From NCBI RefSeq assembly GCF_902729355.1, contig NZ_CACVCC010000004.1:1-64000 (forward strand): a stretch of DNA of 64,000 nt, in the 5' to 3' direction. Below, one piece after another: positions 36,186-46,194 of this stretch. Under the pieces are notes generated by a model. The model ran no database searches and was not told the origin of the DNA. It saw only the letters and a list, made by a program, of their open reading frames with translations. Both the position numbers and the translations under genes were made by a program. Within the stretch, counting starts at the first letter, position 1. Each line of letters opens with the position of its first letter. The stretch is from Streptococcus sp. S784/96/1 (GTDB lineage: Bacteria; Bacillota; Bacilli; Lactobacillales; Streptococcaceae).

Positions 36186-37280
36186 TTACTTATCACCTAC
36201 AGTTTTGACACGGGTACCAAAATCTGGTGTCTTTCCAGCTGCACGCATATTTGCTTCATAAAGACCGTTGAAATACGTCGCTCCTAAGGCCCGGTCAAAT
36301 AGACCATAACCTGGTGTCTTCGTTTGGTCCCCCCAGATACGACGACCATGGTCAGGTCTCAAGCTACCTTGCCAATCATAATCCACAAGTAACTTCACAA
36401 TGGCATTCATGTCAATGTCACCTGCTTCAGACAAGTGCGCTGTTTCTTGGAATCCCCAATCTCCTGCAGTCACATTACGTGTGTGCATGAAGTTAATGCG
36501 GTTACGCTTCAATGCGTATTCTGTCATCGCAATCACATCATTTTTAGGATCAGAAGCATAAGAACCAACACACATGGTAATTCCGTTATTTTCAGAATCA
36601 TAGATATCAAGGAAGCGTTCAACTGCCTCTTGACCAGTGATAATGCGTGGCAATCCAAAGATACCATACGGTGGATCATCTGGGTGAATCGCCATTTTAA
36701 CACCTGCCGCCTCTGCAGTTGGCATAATCGCTTTAATGAAATAGTCTAAGTTTGACCAAAGATCTTCCTCAGAAATATTTTCGCGATAGTTTTCAATGAT
36801 AGCTTTCATTTCTTCTTTTGAATAAGAAGAATCCCAACCTGGTAAATTCAAATCATCCGCAACAGGATCAACACCTTCTAAATCAGATTTTAAGAAAGCA
36901 AGTGACGTCGATCCATCTGGTAGGGGATGATTTAGGTCAGAACGTGTCCAGTCAAAAACTGGCATAAAGTTATAACAAACCACTGGAATCCCAGCTGCTC
37001 CAACATTTTTAATGGAGGTCTTGTAGTTTTCAATTAATTCGTCACGGTTAGGTTTACCTTGTTTTATATCCTCATGAACAGGGATAGATTCAATCACTGT
37101 AATTTCAAGACCGGCATCTTCTACCATCTTTTTAAGTTCGAGAATATTTTCCAATGGCCAAGCTTGACCAACTGGCACATCATAAACAGCTGTTACAATT
37201 CCTTGCATGCCAGGGATTGCTTTGATTTCCTCTAGGGTAACAGGATCTTTTTTCCCGTACCAACGAAATGACATTTTCAT
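36186..37280 (-). CDS. uxuA: Mannonate dehydratase
   Basis: 364-aa xylose-isomerase-like barrel dehydrating D-mannonate to 2-keto-3-deoxygluconate with Mn/Fe. MSFRWYGKKDPVTLEEIKAIPG, CYNFMPVFDWTRSDL, MAIHPDDPPYGIFGLPRI (metal-binding His/Asp), FMHTRNV and LRPDHGRRIWGD are diagnostic. RBS GGAGATTAAAAA. Confidence 0.97.
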   Translation of the reverse strand: MKMSFRWYGKKDPVTLEEIKAIPGMQGIVTAVYDVPVGQAWPLENILELKKMVEDAGLEITVIESIPVHEDIKQGKPNRDELIENYKTSIKNVGAAGIPVVCYNFMPVFDWTRSDLNHPLPDGSTSLAFLKSDLEGVDPVADDLNLPGWDSSYSKEEMKAIIENYRENISEEDLWSNLDYFIKAIMPTAEAAGVKMAIHPDDPPYGIFGLPRIITGQEAVERFLDIYDSENNGITMCVGSYASDPKNDVIAMTEYALKRNRINFMHTRNVTAGDWGFQETAHLSEAGDIDMNAIVKLLVDYDWQGSLRPDHGRRIWGDQTKTPGYGLFDRALGATYFNGLYEANMRAAGKTPDFGTRVKTVGDK

Positions 37281-37327
37281 TTTTTAATCTCCAATTCTTT
37301 TTTCTCATTGATGTTCTATCATGAACA

Positions 37328-38725
37328 TTATGCAAAATAAGCTACTGCATTGTGATATGAAATGTTCTTAGCTACTTGACCAAGCGCTTCATAGTCTTCT
37401 GGTACTTCCCCATCAACAATCCATTCACCTAGACAATTAGATAAAATGCGTCTGAAATAATCATGACGTTGATAAGATAAGAAGCTACGCGAATCCGTCA
37501 ACATACCTACAAAATTAGCAAGCATACCTTGCTCAGCTAATGCATTCATCTGACTGATCATACCAAGTTTGGTATCAGCAAACCACCAACCAGCACCAAA
37601 TTGTAGGTAGCCAGGTACACCATCTTCATTAGCTTGGAAATTTTGAAGGGTGTTGGCAACCGCAATATTATAGGCTGGATTCAGGTTATACCAAATCATT
37701 CTTGGTAAAGCATCTTTCTGTACCAAGTCATCCAAAAGGCGGTTCATGCTGCTAGCAAGTGCCGTCTGATCACCAAGAGAATCTACACCAACATCTGCTC
37801 CAAGCTTATTGAAAATACCTGAGTGGTTATTGCGTAGCGCCCCAAAATGAACCTGAGTCACAAAACCGTATTTCTTATAAAGACGGCATAATTCTGCAAA
37901 AACAGCTGTTTGCCACTGTTTGATTTCGAAAAGATTAGGTCTGTCACCCGCTTTAACTTTTCCAAAAAGTTGATCCAATTCAGCTTTCGTCGCTAGCTCA
38001 AAAACAATTTCTGTAAAGCTGATATCACTTGCCTTACAACCATGTTCTGCAAAATAAGCGATTCGTTTTTCAAGCGCTCTGACAAAGGAGCTAAAATCAG
38101 TAATTTCAAGAGCTGTCTTATCACTGAGACGGTTAACAAAATTGACGAAATTACGATGTTCAATAAACGCTTCATCAGGTCGGAAGGTCGGAGCAACCAC
38201 AGTTTCAAAACTACTATCTGCTGCCAATTTTTGGTGCCACTCCAAATCATCTAAGGGATGATCTGTCGTACCGATAAATGTAACTTTACTATCAGCGATA
38301 AGCTTACGTGGGCTAATGTGATGCTCCACCAGATATGCATTCAACTGATGATAAAGTCTTTCAGCATTGCTTTCTGTCAAAGTCTCTTCAACGCCAAAAA
38401 CATTTTTTAGCTCCATCGCTGACCAGTGATAAACAGGGTTCCCATAGGCTTTTTCAAGAGTACGGGCAAAGGCTTTGAATTTATCTAGCTTTGATGCAGA
38501 ACCAGTAATTTCCTCTTCTGAAACACCATTAGCACGCATCAAGCGCCATTTATAATGATCCCCCCCCAACCAAAGGTCAACGATATTGTCATAAAGCTTG
38601 TCTTCAAAAATCTCTTTTGGATCAAGGTGACAGTGGTAGTCAAAAATTGGTTGATCCTTAATTTGTTCATAAATTTTTTGTGCTGGCTCATTTTTGAGCA
38701 TAAAATTACGATCATTAAAAGTCAT
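37328..38725 (-). CDS. uxaC: Glucuronate isomerase
   Basis: About 465 aa from ATG 38725 ([20 protein letters not shown]) with CAGGAGAATAATCGT upstream. Amidohydrolase-related fold: metal site [12 protein letters not shown] near residue 30, [16 protein letters not shown], and [20 protein letters not shown] near the C-terminus. Converts glucuronate to fructuronate (also galacturonate to tagaturonate). Starts 5 bp after the kdgA stop. Confidence 0.97.
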   Translation of the reverse strand: MTFNDRNFMLKNEPAQKIYEQIKDQPIFDYHCHLDPKEIFEDKLYDNIVDLWLGGDHYKWRLMRANGVSEEEITGSASKLDKFKAFARTLEKAYGNPVYHWSAMELKNVFGVEETLTESNAERLYHQLNAYLVEHHISPRKLIADSKVTFIGTTDHPLDDLEWHQKLAADSSFETVVAPTFRPDEAFIEHRNFVNFVNRLSDKTALEITDFSSFVRALEKRIAYFAEHGCKASDISFTEIVFELATKAELDQLFGKVKAGDRPNLFEIKQWQTAVFAELCRLYKKYGFVTQVHFGALRNNHSGIFNKLGADVGVDSLGDQTALASSMNRLLDDLVQKDALPRMIWYNLNPAYNIAVANTLQNFQANEDGVPGYLQFGAGWWFADTKLGMISQMNALAEQGMLANFVGMLTDSRSFLSYQRHDYFRRILSNCLGEWIVDGEVPEDYEALGQVAKNISYHNAVAYFA

Positions 38726-38729
38726 ACGA

Positions 38730-39350
38730 TTATTCTCCTGCTGCTTCAATAAATGCTTTTGCTATCTCTGTGACACTTTCATAACCATCAGTAGCGACTT
38801 TGCTTGCAAGAGCAGATCCGATACCAACTGCACAAGCACCAGCTTTTTTCCAAGCAGCAATATTATCAATAGATACACCGCCAGAAGGCATCAAATCCAC
38901 TTGTGGAATTGGACCATGAACATCCTTGATAAAACCAGGACCAAGTACCCCACCAGGGAATAGTTTGATAATCTGACATCCAGCTTCCATTGCTGAAACA
39001 ATTTCAGTTACTGTCGCACAGCCAGGGAAATAAAGGTTATCAGCTTTCTTTGCAACCTCTTGAATCGCTGATGAAAAATGAGGACTGACTAAAAATTTCG
39101 CCCCTGCTGCTATCGCTTCTTGAGCTAACTCTGTCGTCATAACTGTACCAGCCCCCACAACAACATCATCCCTATCTGAAAATTCATCTGATAATTCACG
39201 GATGACTTTGGCAGCATTTGGAGTGGAGAATGTAATTTCAATGTTTCGAATACCACCTTTTATGGCATAACGAGAAATTTCTTTAGCGTCTTCCTCTGTC
39301 TTTCCGCGCACTACTGCAAAAAAGTAATTTTGTTTCAACGTTTCTAACAT
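38730..39350 (-). CDS. kdgA: KDPG / 2-keto-4-hydroxyglutarate aldolase
   Basis: 206 aa from ATG 39350 ([18 protein letters not shown]), RBS GGAGG. Class I aldolase barrel with Schiff-base Lys129 in [27 protein letters not shown] and LMPSGGVS. Cleaves KDPG to pyruvate and glyceraldehyde-3-phosphate. First gene of the kdgA-uxaC-uxuA-SDR operon. Confidence 0.96.
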   Translation of the reverse strand: MLETLKQNYFFAVVRGKTEEDAKEISRYAIKGGIRNIEITFSTPNAAKVIRELSDEFSDRDDVVVGAGTVMTTELAQEAIAAGAKFLVSPHFSSAIQEVAKKADNLYFPGCATVTEIVSAMEAGCQIIKLFPGGVLGPGFIKDVHGPIPQVDLMPSGGVSIDNIAAWKKAGACAVGIGSALASKVATDGYESVTEIAKAFIEAAGE

Positions 39351-39363
39351 AACAACCTCCATT

Positions 39364-39413
39364 TGTAATCGTTATCATAGTTATATTATACAATTCATCA
39401 GATGATTTGTCAA
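39364..39413 (-). promoter_or_regulatory. kdgA operon promoter with operator in the spacer and a cre-like site
   Basis: Minus strand TTGACA (39413-39408), spacer AATCATCTGATGAATTG (17 bp, the near-palindromic operator), TATAAT (39390-39385). Between start site and RBS, plus-strand TGTAATCGTTATCA (39364-39377) matches the cre consensus with one mismatch. Confidence 0.88.
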
Positions 39414-39446
39414 TAATAAAGCACTGCGTCAATCTGTTATTACTAT

Positions 39447-39487
39447 AAAAAAAAGAAGGTTGAGATATTTATATTGTCCCAACCTTT
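39447..39487 (-). terminator. Terminator of the kdgK-uidA-gntR operon
   Basis: Minus strand AAGGTTGGGA, loop, CTCAACCTTC, eight T; ends just upstream of the kdgA promoter. Confidence 0.85.
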
Positions 39488-39495
39488 TCAATTTA

Positions 39496-40206
39496 TTATC
39501 GACGCATGCCATGCAATGGAATATCCTTATTAAACCACTCAGCTAAGACTGTCTGTCGCACTTCTAAAATATGTCCCAGCATACTATCATATGCAGCGAT
39601 AGGATGTCTCGTTTTAATAGCGTAAAGAATATTACGATGTGCTTTTAAACTAGAGTCCTTCATCTGACGACTTGTATAATCTTCATTGATTAAATGAATG
39701 GACTCATTAATGACAGGCGATAAACTAGTCATCGCAATATTCCCACTCATTTCAGCTAACATAGTGTGGAATTTGACATCTAAGTCTAAATGAACTGGGT
39801 CACCCTTTTCAACAGCTTCTTCAATGGAAATAACCACTTTTTCAAGGTTTTCAATATCTTCATCAGTGGCAAATTGCGCTGCTCGCTCTGCAATTCTTGG
39901 CTCTAACAAATAGCGCAATTCAAATAAATCTGTCGTTAATTTGACACGGTCTTTGACTAGCGAAAATCCTAGTGGATCTTCAGCAATCCCTTTTTTGCTA
40001 CTAATATATGTCCCAGAACCTTGACGAACTTCTAAGATATTACGCCCAGCAAGCGCTCTAACTGCTTCACGAACGGTTGAGCGTCCTACTTCTAAAACTG
40101 TTGCTAGCTCGTATTCATTTGGAAGCTTTGTCCCAACTTCCAATTCATTGTCCACAATATATTTCCAAAGTCGTTCTGCTGCTTGTTCCACACGTGGTTT
40201 CGCCAT
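39496..40206 (-). CDS. GntR/FadR-subfamily regulator, probable glucuronate-pathway repressor
   Basis: 236 aa. N-terminal winged helix (AAERLWKYIVDNELEVGTKLPNEYELATVLEVGRSTVREAVRALAGRNILEVRQGSGTYIS split across about residues 8-68) and a C-terminal all-helical FCD ligand domain with metal-type residues (DLDVKFHTMLAEMSGN, LKAHRNILYAIKTRHPIAAYDSMLGHI). FadR-subfamily members near uxu/uxa genes (UxuR, ExuR, KdgR-like) sense uronates or KDG. It is the third gene of the operon driven by an operator-bearing promoter, so autoregulation is likely. Confidence 0.88.
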   Translation of the reverse strand: MAKPRVEQAAERLWKYIVDNELEVGTKLPNEYELATVLEVGRSTVREAVRALAGRNILEVRQGSGTYISSKKGIAEDPLGFSLVKDRVKLTTDLFELRYLLEPRIAERAAQFATDEDIENLEKVVISIEEAVEKGDPVHLDLDVKFHTMLAEMSGNIAMTSLSPVINESIHLINEDYTSRQMKDSSLKAHRNILYAIKTRHPIAAYDSMLGHILEVRQTVLAEWFNKDIPLHGMRR

Positions 40207-40244
40207 GGCCTTTACTCCTCTATTAATTTCTTAATATTAGTATA

Positions 40245-42047
40245 TCATTTTTTCTTTTTATCATGGTAATGTGGAATGCTAGTCCAGCGTTTCTTAATGT
40301 CATAGACAATCATCTTAGGTTCACGATTACGTGAGAAAAGCCCTTTGTGATTCCCTTTGACACGGATTAACATCACATTAGTCTCAAAATCTGCAAAATT
40401 CCATACTTGCTCACCAATAAGATTAGGAATTGTATCAAAGACCTTATGATTCATTTCGTAGTAGTCTCGTTGATATTCCTCTGTGTAAGGAATATCCCAC
40501 ATACTGTGCAATCCAGGAAGTGTGTCAGCACCGTATTCTGTGATGAGAATCGGTTTGTCTGGGTAAAGATTTTGCCACGTTTCCAACTCTTTACGAAGTC
40601 CTAGCTCTGCTTTTTTCAAATCGCCATGAGCTACATACCAACCATAATAGCGATTTAAACAAACCACATCAACCAAATCTAGCACTTGGTCTTTATCAGG
40701 TGTAGCATTCATAATGTTGACCAAGGTAACAGGACGTTTTTGAGGGTCATTGTCACGATAGCGTTCAATTAATGGTTTGAAATAGTCACGCGCACCATCC
40801 TCATGGCTTGCAGGTTCATTTGCCACAACCCACATGACAACACAAGCGTGGTTTTTATCACGTGCCACCAGTTCATCAATCACTCGTTCGTGAGCTGCTT
40901 TAGTCTTCATCACTTCCCAAGTATTTTTTGGTTTTTCGCCATCTCCTAAGAGATCCAATGCTGCGCTAAAGTTTTGGAACAGTCCAACTGCAGGCACTTC
41001 ATCAATCACCAAGACACCCATTCGGTCTGCCAAACGCATCATTTCTTCAGAGTATGGATAATGAGAGGTACGGAAAGAATTGGCTCCCATTTCTTTGAGA
41101 AGGTTCAAGTCCATAAGGTTAGCTGCTTCGTTCAACCCACGGCCATTGATAAAAGTATCTTCATGTTTGCCAAAGCCTTTGAAATAAACTGGTTTTTCGT
41201 TGACCAAAAATTGTCCTTCAGCGACACGGACACTTCTAACCCCAAACGGTTCTGAATAGGTATCAACAAGCTCGCCACCTTTATAAACTTCTACCTGCGC
41301 CGTATAAAGATAGGCATCTAGAACTTCCCAAAGGCGGACATTTGGAATCACCGCTCTGCCATTTTCAGCAGTCGCAACAACATTTCTCTCTTCATCCAAA
41401 ATCGTCACACGAACCTCATCAACTGCTTCGGATGTTGCCACAGTTACAGCTACGTCAGCTGTTTGCAAATCGTTTGACAAAGTCGACACAATCACGATGT
41501 CTGAGATATGTGTTTTAGGACGTACCACTAATTTCACTGGTCGATGAATCCCAGCATAGTTGAAGAAGTCAAAATTCTCTTTCACAACTTTTTTGACTGA
41601 ACCATCTTCTTGTACTTCTTCAAAATAATTTCCTACTGGCAAGGTGGTATAGTTGAGCTCATTATTGGCACATACTGAGATTTTTAGCGTCTGCTCTTGA
41701 TAATAATTTTCTGGAACAATGATTTCAAACGGTGTAAAACCACCTTCATGCTCTCCAAGAAATTCTCCATTGACATACACTTTGGCACGGTGAGTTACAG
41801 AACCAAAGCGTATCACTAATTCTTCGTCACGACTAACTTTTGGAATCTCAACTTCACGCTCATACCAAAAGTCTCCGATGTAGTTACGAATGTCCTTATC
41901 AACTGAAACATCATTAAATGAAGTCGGAACAACCATAACAGTTTCAGAACTGAGCTTTTCTTGAGGATTGTGGTCACCCAATTTAAAGTTCCAAACGCCG
42001 TTCAAATCATAAAGGTTGCGTGTTTTTGTTAATTGTGGGTATAGCAT
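40245..42047 (-). CDS. uidA: Beta-glucuronidase, GH2
   Basis: 600 aa, the size of E. coli UidA (603). GH2 sugar-binding and immunoglobulin-like domains in the first 270 residues, then the barrel. Acid/base Glu411 in VVANEPASHE, nucleophile Glu504 in LITEYGADT, and the glucuronate-selecting N-x-K motif Asn566/Lys568 in KGNHKGLF; all three lie at or within two positions of the E. coli numbering. No signal peptide: cytoplasmic. Second gene of the kdgK-uidA-gntR operon. Confidence 0.97.
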   Translation of the reverse strand: MLYPQLTKTRNLYDLNGVWNFKLGDHNPQEKLSSETVMVVPTSFNDVSVDKDIRNYIGDFWYEREVEIPKVSRDEELVIRFGSVTHRAKVYVNGEFLGEHEGGFTPFEIIVPENYYQEQTLKISVCANNELNYTTLPVGNYFEEVQEDGSVKKVVKENFDFFNYAGIHRPVKLVVRPKTHISDIVIVSTLSNDLQTADVAVTVATSEAVDEVRVTILDEERNVVATAENGRAVIPNVRLWEVLDAYLYTAQVEVYKGGELVDTYSEPFGVRSVRVAEGQFLVNEKPVYFKGFGKHEDTFINGRGLNEAANLMDLNLLKEMGANSFRTSHYPYSEEMMRLADRMGVLVIDEVPAVGLFQNFSAALDLLGDGEKPKNTWEVMKTKAAHERVIDELVARDKNHACVVMWVVANEPASHEDGARDYFKPLIERYRDNDPQKRPVTLVNIMNATPDKDQVLDLVDVVCLNRYYGWYVAHGDLKKAELGLRKELETWQNLYPDKPILITEYGADTLPGLHSMWDIPYTEEYQRDYYEMNHKVFDTIPNLIGEQVWNFADFETNVMLIRVKGNHKGLFSRNREPKMIVYDIKKRWTSIPHYHDKKKK

Positions 42048-42056
42048 ATATTTCTC

Positions 42057-43088
42057 CTAACGTTTAATATCCTGAGCCCCTTTTTTCATCAGTTGCTCAA
42101 TATCCTTCTTGGTTACAATATTAATATCACCTTCAATAGTGTGTTTAAACTTAAAGCTTGCCATCGCAATATCCAAAACATCCTGCATTGGTACCTTTTC
42201 AATCAAGCCGTAGATAATGCCTGCGGTATAAGCATCTCCCGTCCCAACACGATCCAGAACTTGAATGGATTCACGATCTGTTTCATACAACGTTTCCATC
42301 TCGCCATCGTAAAGATAGGCTTTTAGCACATATTCATTCGTCGCACCAATTTCACGCTCAGTAAAGGCAATTGTTTTTAATTCATAGCGCTTCGCCATTT
42401 CTTTTAGGATTAATAGCAAAGCTTCTCGATCACGATAAGGTCTTGTAAACCCTGTCTCATCCTTTAAGTCTGTCCCTTTGTCAGTCAAGAGAGAAATCGG
42501 CTCAAGTCCAATACAGACATCTGCAAGTGATACTAACTTAGATAGCTCAACCCTAGCCTGTTCAAAAGACTCCCAAAGACTTTCGCGATAGTTTAAATCA
42601 AAAGAAATTGGAATCCCCTTTGCCTTCGCACGTTCCATCAAAGCTAATGAAATTTTATAGATTTCAGGATTAAGAGCAACCGTTATCCCACTGACATGGA
42701 GCCACTCCATATCATCACAGATAGCATCTAAGTCATAATCTGATAATGTTGATTCATAAAATGAAGAGTATTTTCTATCGTAAAGAACACGACTAGAACG
42801 CAGTGAGAAACCTTTTTGATAGTAATATATCCCCAACCTCTCACCGGATTTGACCAGATGTTCTTGTCCAATCTGATGGGCAAAAAGAAAAGATTCTGCC
42901 ATATGGCCAATGTCATTATCTGGAATTGCTGATATCATTGACACCTGATGACCTAGTTGTCCAAGAGTAGATAACACATTTAATTCTGACCCTCCAAATT
43001 GACAGTCAAAAGTCGTTGCCTGCGTCATCGTCTGATGTTGTGGAGGGGATAAACGAAGCATGATTTCCCCAAATGCCTTAATTTTCAT
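42057..43088 (-). CDS. kdgK: 2-keto-3-deoxygluconate kinase
   Basis: 343-aa PfkB-family kinase. FGGSELNVLSTLGQLG near the N-terminus (substrate-binding Gly pair), ISFDLNYRESLWES, VLDRVGTGDAYTAGIIYGL near the C-terminus with the catalytic Asp in the GTGDAY motif. Phosphorylates KDG to KDPG for KdgA. First gene of its operon. Confidence 0.94.
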   Translation of the reverse strand: MKIKAFGEIMLRLSPPQHQTMTQATTFDCQFGGSELNVLSTLGQLGHQVSMISAIPDNDIGHMAESFLFAHQIGQEHLVKSGERLGIYYYQKGFSLRSSRVLYDRKYSSFYESTLSDYDLDAICDDMEWLHVSGITVALNPEIYKISLALMERAKAKGIPISFDLNYRESLWESFEQARVELSKLVSLADVCIGLEPISLLTDKGTDLKDETGFTRPYRDREALLLILKEMAKRYELKTIAFTEREIGATNEYVLKAYLYDGEMETLYETDRESIQVLDRVGTGDAYTAGIIYGLIEKVPMQDVLDIAMASFKFKHTIEGDINIVTKKDIEQLMKKGAQDIKR

Positions 43089-43104
43089 GAACTCACTTCC
43101 TTTT

Positions 43105-43155
43105 TGTGAAAACGTTTTACAAGTACATTCTACAATTCATCGGATGATTTGTCAA
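43105..43155 (-). promoter_or_regulatory. kdgK operon promoter with operator in the spacer and a cre-like site
   Basis: Minus strand TTGACA (43155-43150), 17-bp spacer AATCATCCGATGAATTG, TAGAAT (43132-43127). Downstream the plus strand reads TGTGAAAACGTTTTACA (43105-43121), close to the cre consensus. Confidence 0.85.
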
Positions 43156-43175
43156 TTATTTGCTCATAAATTATA

Positions 43176-43213
43176 CCAAAAAACACCTTCAAACGTTTAT
43201 CGTCAAAAGGTGT
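43176..43213 (-). terminator. Terminator after the GH2 remnant
   Basis: Minus strand ACACCTTTTGAC, loop, CGTTTGAAGGTGT, TTTTT. Confidence 0.75.
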
Positions 43214-43239
43214 AGTTATTCTGTTAGAATGAAACTAAG

Positions 43240-43860
43240 TTATTTTTTTATCTTTTTCAGACCTTCATTAATTTTCTGAACATCTTCTTCTGAATAAGCT
43301 TCTCTCATATAAAAGATGACACGGTGCAAAGGCATATTTCCACCTCGTTCAATCATACTAGCAATATGTTTAGGCATTAATTTTTCTAATACTGACAGCG
43401 TTTCTGCATTGGATAATAAGACTGCTGTAGAGTCCATAATGGAATAAACATCTTCTGGGAAAAGCTTCTCCTTCTCCTCATCTGTTTCAAACCAATTTTG
43501 AACATTAACACCTGGATGAGCATCTTTATACGTGTATTCTTCAGGTAATTCTGTCACTTTTGTAAATACTGACCAGTCAGATACTGTACCAGCCGTTACC
43601 CTCACTGTAAGTTCTTGTTCAGTAAATGGAATTTCAATTGTAAAGACTCCAGTCTTGGAAGCGACAGAATAATGTTGTCCCATGACTTCAAAAATAATTT
43701 GCTTCTGATTTGAGTATGCTTTCAGTACCAGAACATCTCCTATACGTTTTGAAAAATCTTTTCCTGCTAGATGTACAAATGGCTGCTTAACCCATTTGGC
43801 CTTGTAGTAATAAAATGCATCTTTCTTGTTCTGACGATCATAAGTCACTAGACCTTTCAA
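43240..43860 (-). pseudogene. C-terminal fragment of a GH2 glycosidase
   Basis: 206 aa. MKGLVTYDRQNKKDAFYYYKAKW is the sequence that follows the barrel of long GH2 enzymes, and the rest is their C-terminal beta-rich part and helical tail (EDVYSIMDSTAVLLSNAETLSVLEKL). The catalytic barrel is missing. Directly upstream is a transporter fragment, so a deletion has removed most of two genes. The fragment itself is open, which suggests a recent event. Confidence 0.72.
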
Positions 43861-43861
43861 A

Positions 43862-44180
43862 TTACGGTACTTAATACCACATGACTGTAGAAAATAAGTA
43901 TTCCTACAGCTGCACCTACAATCACAAGAAAATAGTTCTTAACATTTGGTTACAATCTACATCCCAAACCATCATATTGATAATTGGCATGAAAAGGACA
44001 CCAACTACGATACCACCCAAGCTACGGGCACATGATAACTTCACGCGTTCCTCTAGTTTATCAGTGATAACTGAAGCCATCGCACCATAAGGCATAGAAG
44101 TACCTGTATAAGACAAATCATAGAAAAGATAAGCAAAAGCTACCCAAATTTGCTTATCTAAAATAGAACTAATTATCTTT
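43862..44180 (-). pseudogene. Fragments of a second GPH-family symporter
   Basis: Minus-strand translation gives DKQIWVAFAYLFYDLSYTGT, SMPYGAMASVITDKLEERVK and LSCARSLGGIVVGVLFMPII, matching an N-terminal segment of MelB-type symporters, then a frame change near 43920-43940 to FLVIVGAAVGILIFYSHVVL, a C-terminal-type helix. The middle of the gene is deleted. Distinct from the intact symporter at 44600. Confidence 0.72.
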
Positions 44181-44186
44181 TTTCCT

Positions 44187-44553
44187 GTGATTTAATCAAA
44201 AGCTATCGCAATACCTCTAACTATTCACTAATCATTCAAAATGCCCTACTCTATATATTGACCAACATTACCAAAGCAATATAAAGCTTAATCAATTAGC
44301 GGAGCATTGCCACATTTCTAAAAATTATCTCAGCAGTCTCTTTCATAAAGAAGTCAACATGTCACTGTCTGACTATCTCCAGCACTTCCGAATCGAAAAG
44401 GCCTGTGAATTGCTCTCTAACAAGGCCTTATCTATATTGGAAATTTCTGAACGTTGTGGCTTCCAATCCAGCGATTATTTCTCAAAAGTCTTTAAAGAAC
44501 TTAAGCAAATGACACCAAGTCAATATCGTAAAACCAATCACCATCTTCCCTAA
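44187..44553 (+). pseudogene. AraC-family regulator remnant
   Basis: Plus-strand pieces read DLIKSYRNTSNYSLIIQNAL, then after a stop NQLAEHCHISKNYLSSLFHK, ACELLSNKALSILEISERCG, FQSSDYFSKVFKEL, TPSQYRK: both HTH units of an AraC DNA-binding domain. The sensing domain is absent and a stop interrupts the first part. Divergent from the GPH and GH2 fragments, it was probably their regulator. Confidence 0.75.
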
Positions 44554-44554
44554 C

Positions 44555-44597
44555 AGACACAAAAAAACATGGACAATTCGCCATGTTTTTCTGTCTA
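44555..44597. terminator. Bidirectional terminator between araC remnant and GPH symporter
   Basis: AAAACATGG, seven-base loop, CCATGTTTT with T runs on both strands; serves the intact symporter (minus) and the remnant (plus). Confidence 0.85.
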
Positions 44598-44599
44598 TC

Positions 44600-46153
44600 T
44601 TATTTTTCGTCGTATTGATCAACTTTATATTTTGTAACGTCAACGTAATCCATATCAGTTAGAGGAACATTTTTCGCAATCGCACGAACACGTTCTTCAT
44701 CATCTGCCGCTTTCATGACATGAATTTTTTCTTGAATACGTGCCATTTCTTCACGGTCAAGTTTATAGAATTTCATCAAGAATAGTGACACTAAAAGAAC
44801 AACAATTGGAATAATAGCAAATAAAGTAATCAATGCCATCTTCAAATCATTTGAAAAAGGTGTCTCAACTGTTGGAAATTCTTTTCCAAAACCAATAGCT
44901 GCGAGTACGAAACCAACTACCATAGGAGCCAATGATGAAGCAATCGAGTCAGTCAAAGAGAAGATTGTTCCAATCATACCAGAAAGGTAACGACCTGACA
45001 CAGAAGTTTCGTAGTCTGTAATATCAGCTCCCATGGTCAATACAAGACTAGATGGTGCTGTTGAAGCATAACGTGCAATGATGAAGGTGATAAAGAAAGC
45101 TATTGTATAAAGATTCCATGCTTTCAAGTCAAGCATACCAGGTTTTGCAATTGTTAAAAGACCAGAAAAAGCAATTAAACCAATAATCCCAATTTGTAGA
45201 GCCGTTACATAGGCAAAACGAAGGCCTTTACGACGAGCTATTTGTGCAGCACCTACTGTTACAATAATTCCTGGAATGATAACAAGAAATGACATCTGTC
45301 CTGATAGAGCATAGTTACCAAAAATAATACCATAAAGCATTACACCTACAACTGAGTCACCAAATAATTGTGCGACGAACTTAACAAGAGCTGCTGAGAT
45401 TGAAAGAACTTGAAGTGGTTTGTTTCCCTTAATAACTTTCCAGTAATCACGCAATTTTGTTTCTTGTGTTTTTTCTCCAAGACCAAAATATTTTTTATTA
45501 TCTTTTTCCCAAATACCAATAATAGCAAGAACACCAAGGACAGCAGATATAGTAATCACCGTTAAGAAAAGCTCTTGGAAGAAACTTGGTGTAAAGCCGC
45601 CGTGTTTAGGAACCAAGGTACCAGATACATACATTTGGCTACCAGAGAACATCACTGTCGTTGCAATACCATCAACAATGTTAAAAATCGGACGTTGTTT
45701 CGGATCGTTAGTCAACGCAACTTGTCCTGCTTTAGTAATCGTCTGTTGCAGTGAGTAACCAATTTTATGAATAATTAAAACAAGGATAAACAATGAAAAA
45801 CGTAATCCCTCACTAACTTGACTCAACCCAAGCATCATTAAGAGTGAACTAGCAGTTATGAGATTACCAATGACCAAAATTGGACGATATTTACCAAATG
45901 CAGTTTCTGTTTTATCAATGATAACACCAATTGTTGGATCAATAAAACCATCAAAAATACGAATATAGCCCATTAATTGACTAACAAATATCGCTGCCAA
46001 ACCAAGAACACCTGTTGATAGATACGTTACAAACGTAAAAGCAACTAAATAAATATTTGTTGAAGTATTGTTCATAGCAAAAAGAATAATTTGCCATACT
46101 TTAGCACGGTTATACGTTACATCTTCGGTACGTTTTTCCAATGATTTTTCCAT
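44600..46153 (-). CDS. GPH-family sugar/glucuronide:cation symporter
   Basis: About 517 aa from ATG 46153 (MEKSLEKRTEDVTYNRAKVW), RBS GGAGG. Twelve predicted membrane helices; FDGFIDPTIGVIIDKTETAFGKYRPILVIG is the MelB/UidB-type conserved loop with the cation-binding Asp pair, and SLTDSIASSLAPM lies in the second half. Charged cytoplasmic tail of about 60 residues, without a PTS IIA domain. Likely imports glucuronides or uronate-containing disaccharides; its promoter has the regulon operator and a cre-like site. Confidence 0.9.
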   Translation of the reverse strand: MEKSLEKRTEDVTYNRAKVWQIILFAMNNTSTNIYLVAFTFVTYLSTGVLGLAAIFVSQLMGYIRIFDGFIDPTIGVIIDKTETAFGKYRPILVIGNLITASSLLMMLGLSQVSEGLRFSLFILVLIIHKIGYSLQQTITKAGQVALTNDPKQRPIFNIVDGIATTVMFSGSQMYVSGTLVPKHGGFTPSFFQELFLTVITISAVLGVLAIIGIWEKDNKKYFGLGEKTQETKLRDYWKVIKGNKPLQVLSISAALVKFVAQLFGDSVVGVMLYGIIFGNYALSGQMSFLVIIPGIIVTVGAAQIARRKGLRFAYVTALQIGIIGLIAFSGLLTIAKPGMLDLKAWNLYTIAFFITFIIARYASTAPSSLVLTMGADITDYETSVSGRYLSGMIGTIFSLTDSIASSLAPMVVGFVLAAIGFGKEFPTVETPFSNDLKMALITLFAIIPIVVLLVSLFLMKFYKLDREEMARIQEKIHVMKAADDEERVRAIAKNVPLTDMDYVDVTKYKVDQYDEK

Positions 46154-46194
46154 TTTGGAAACCTCCATAAAAATTAGTATCTGAACGCTTTTTG

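Noticed and set aside
35846-36208. 120-codon plus-strand ORF opposite the SDR gene
   Set aside because: Cys/Phe/Ser-rich shadow of a well-conserved dehydrogenase.
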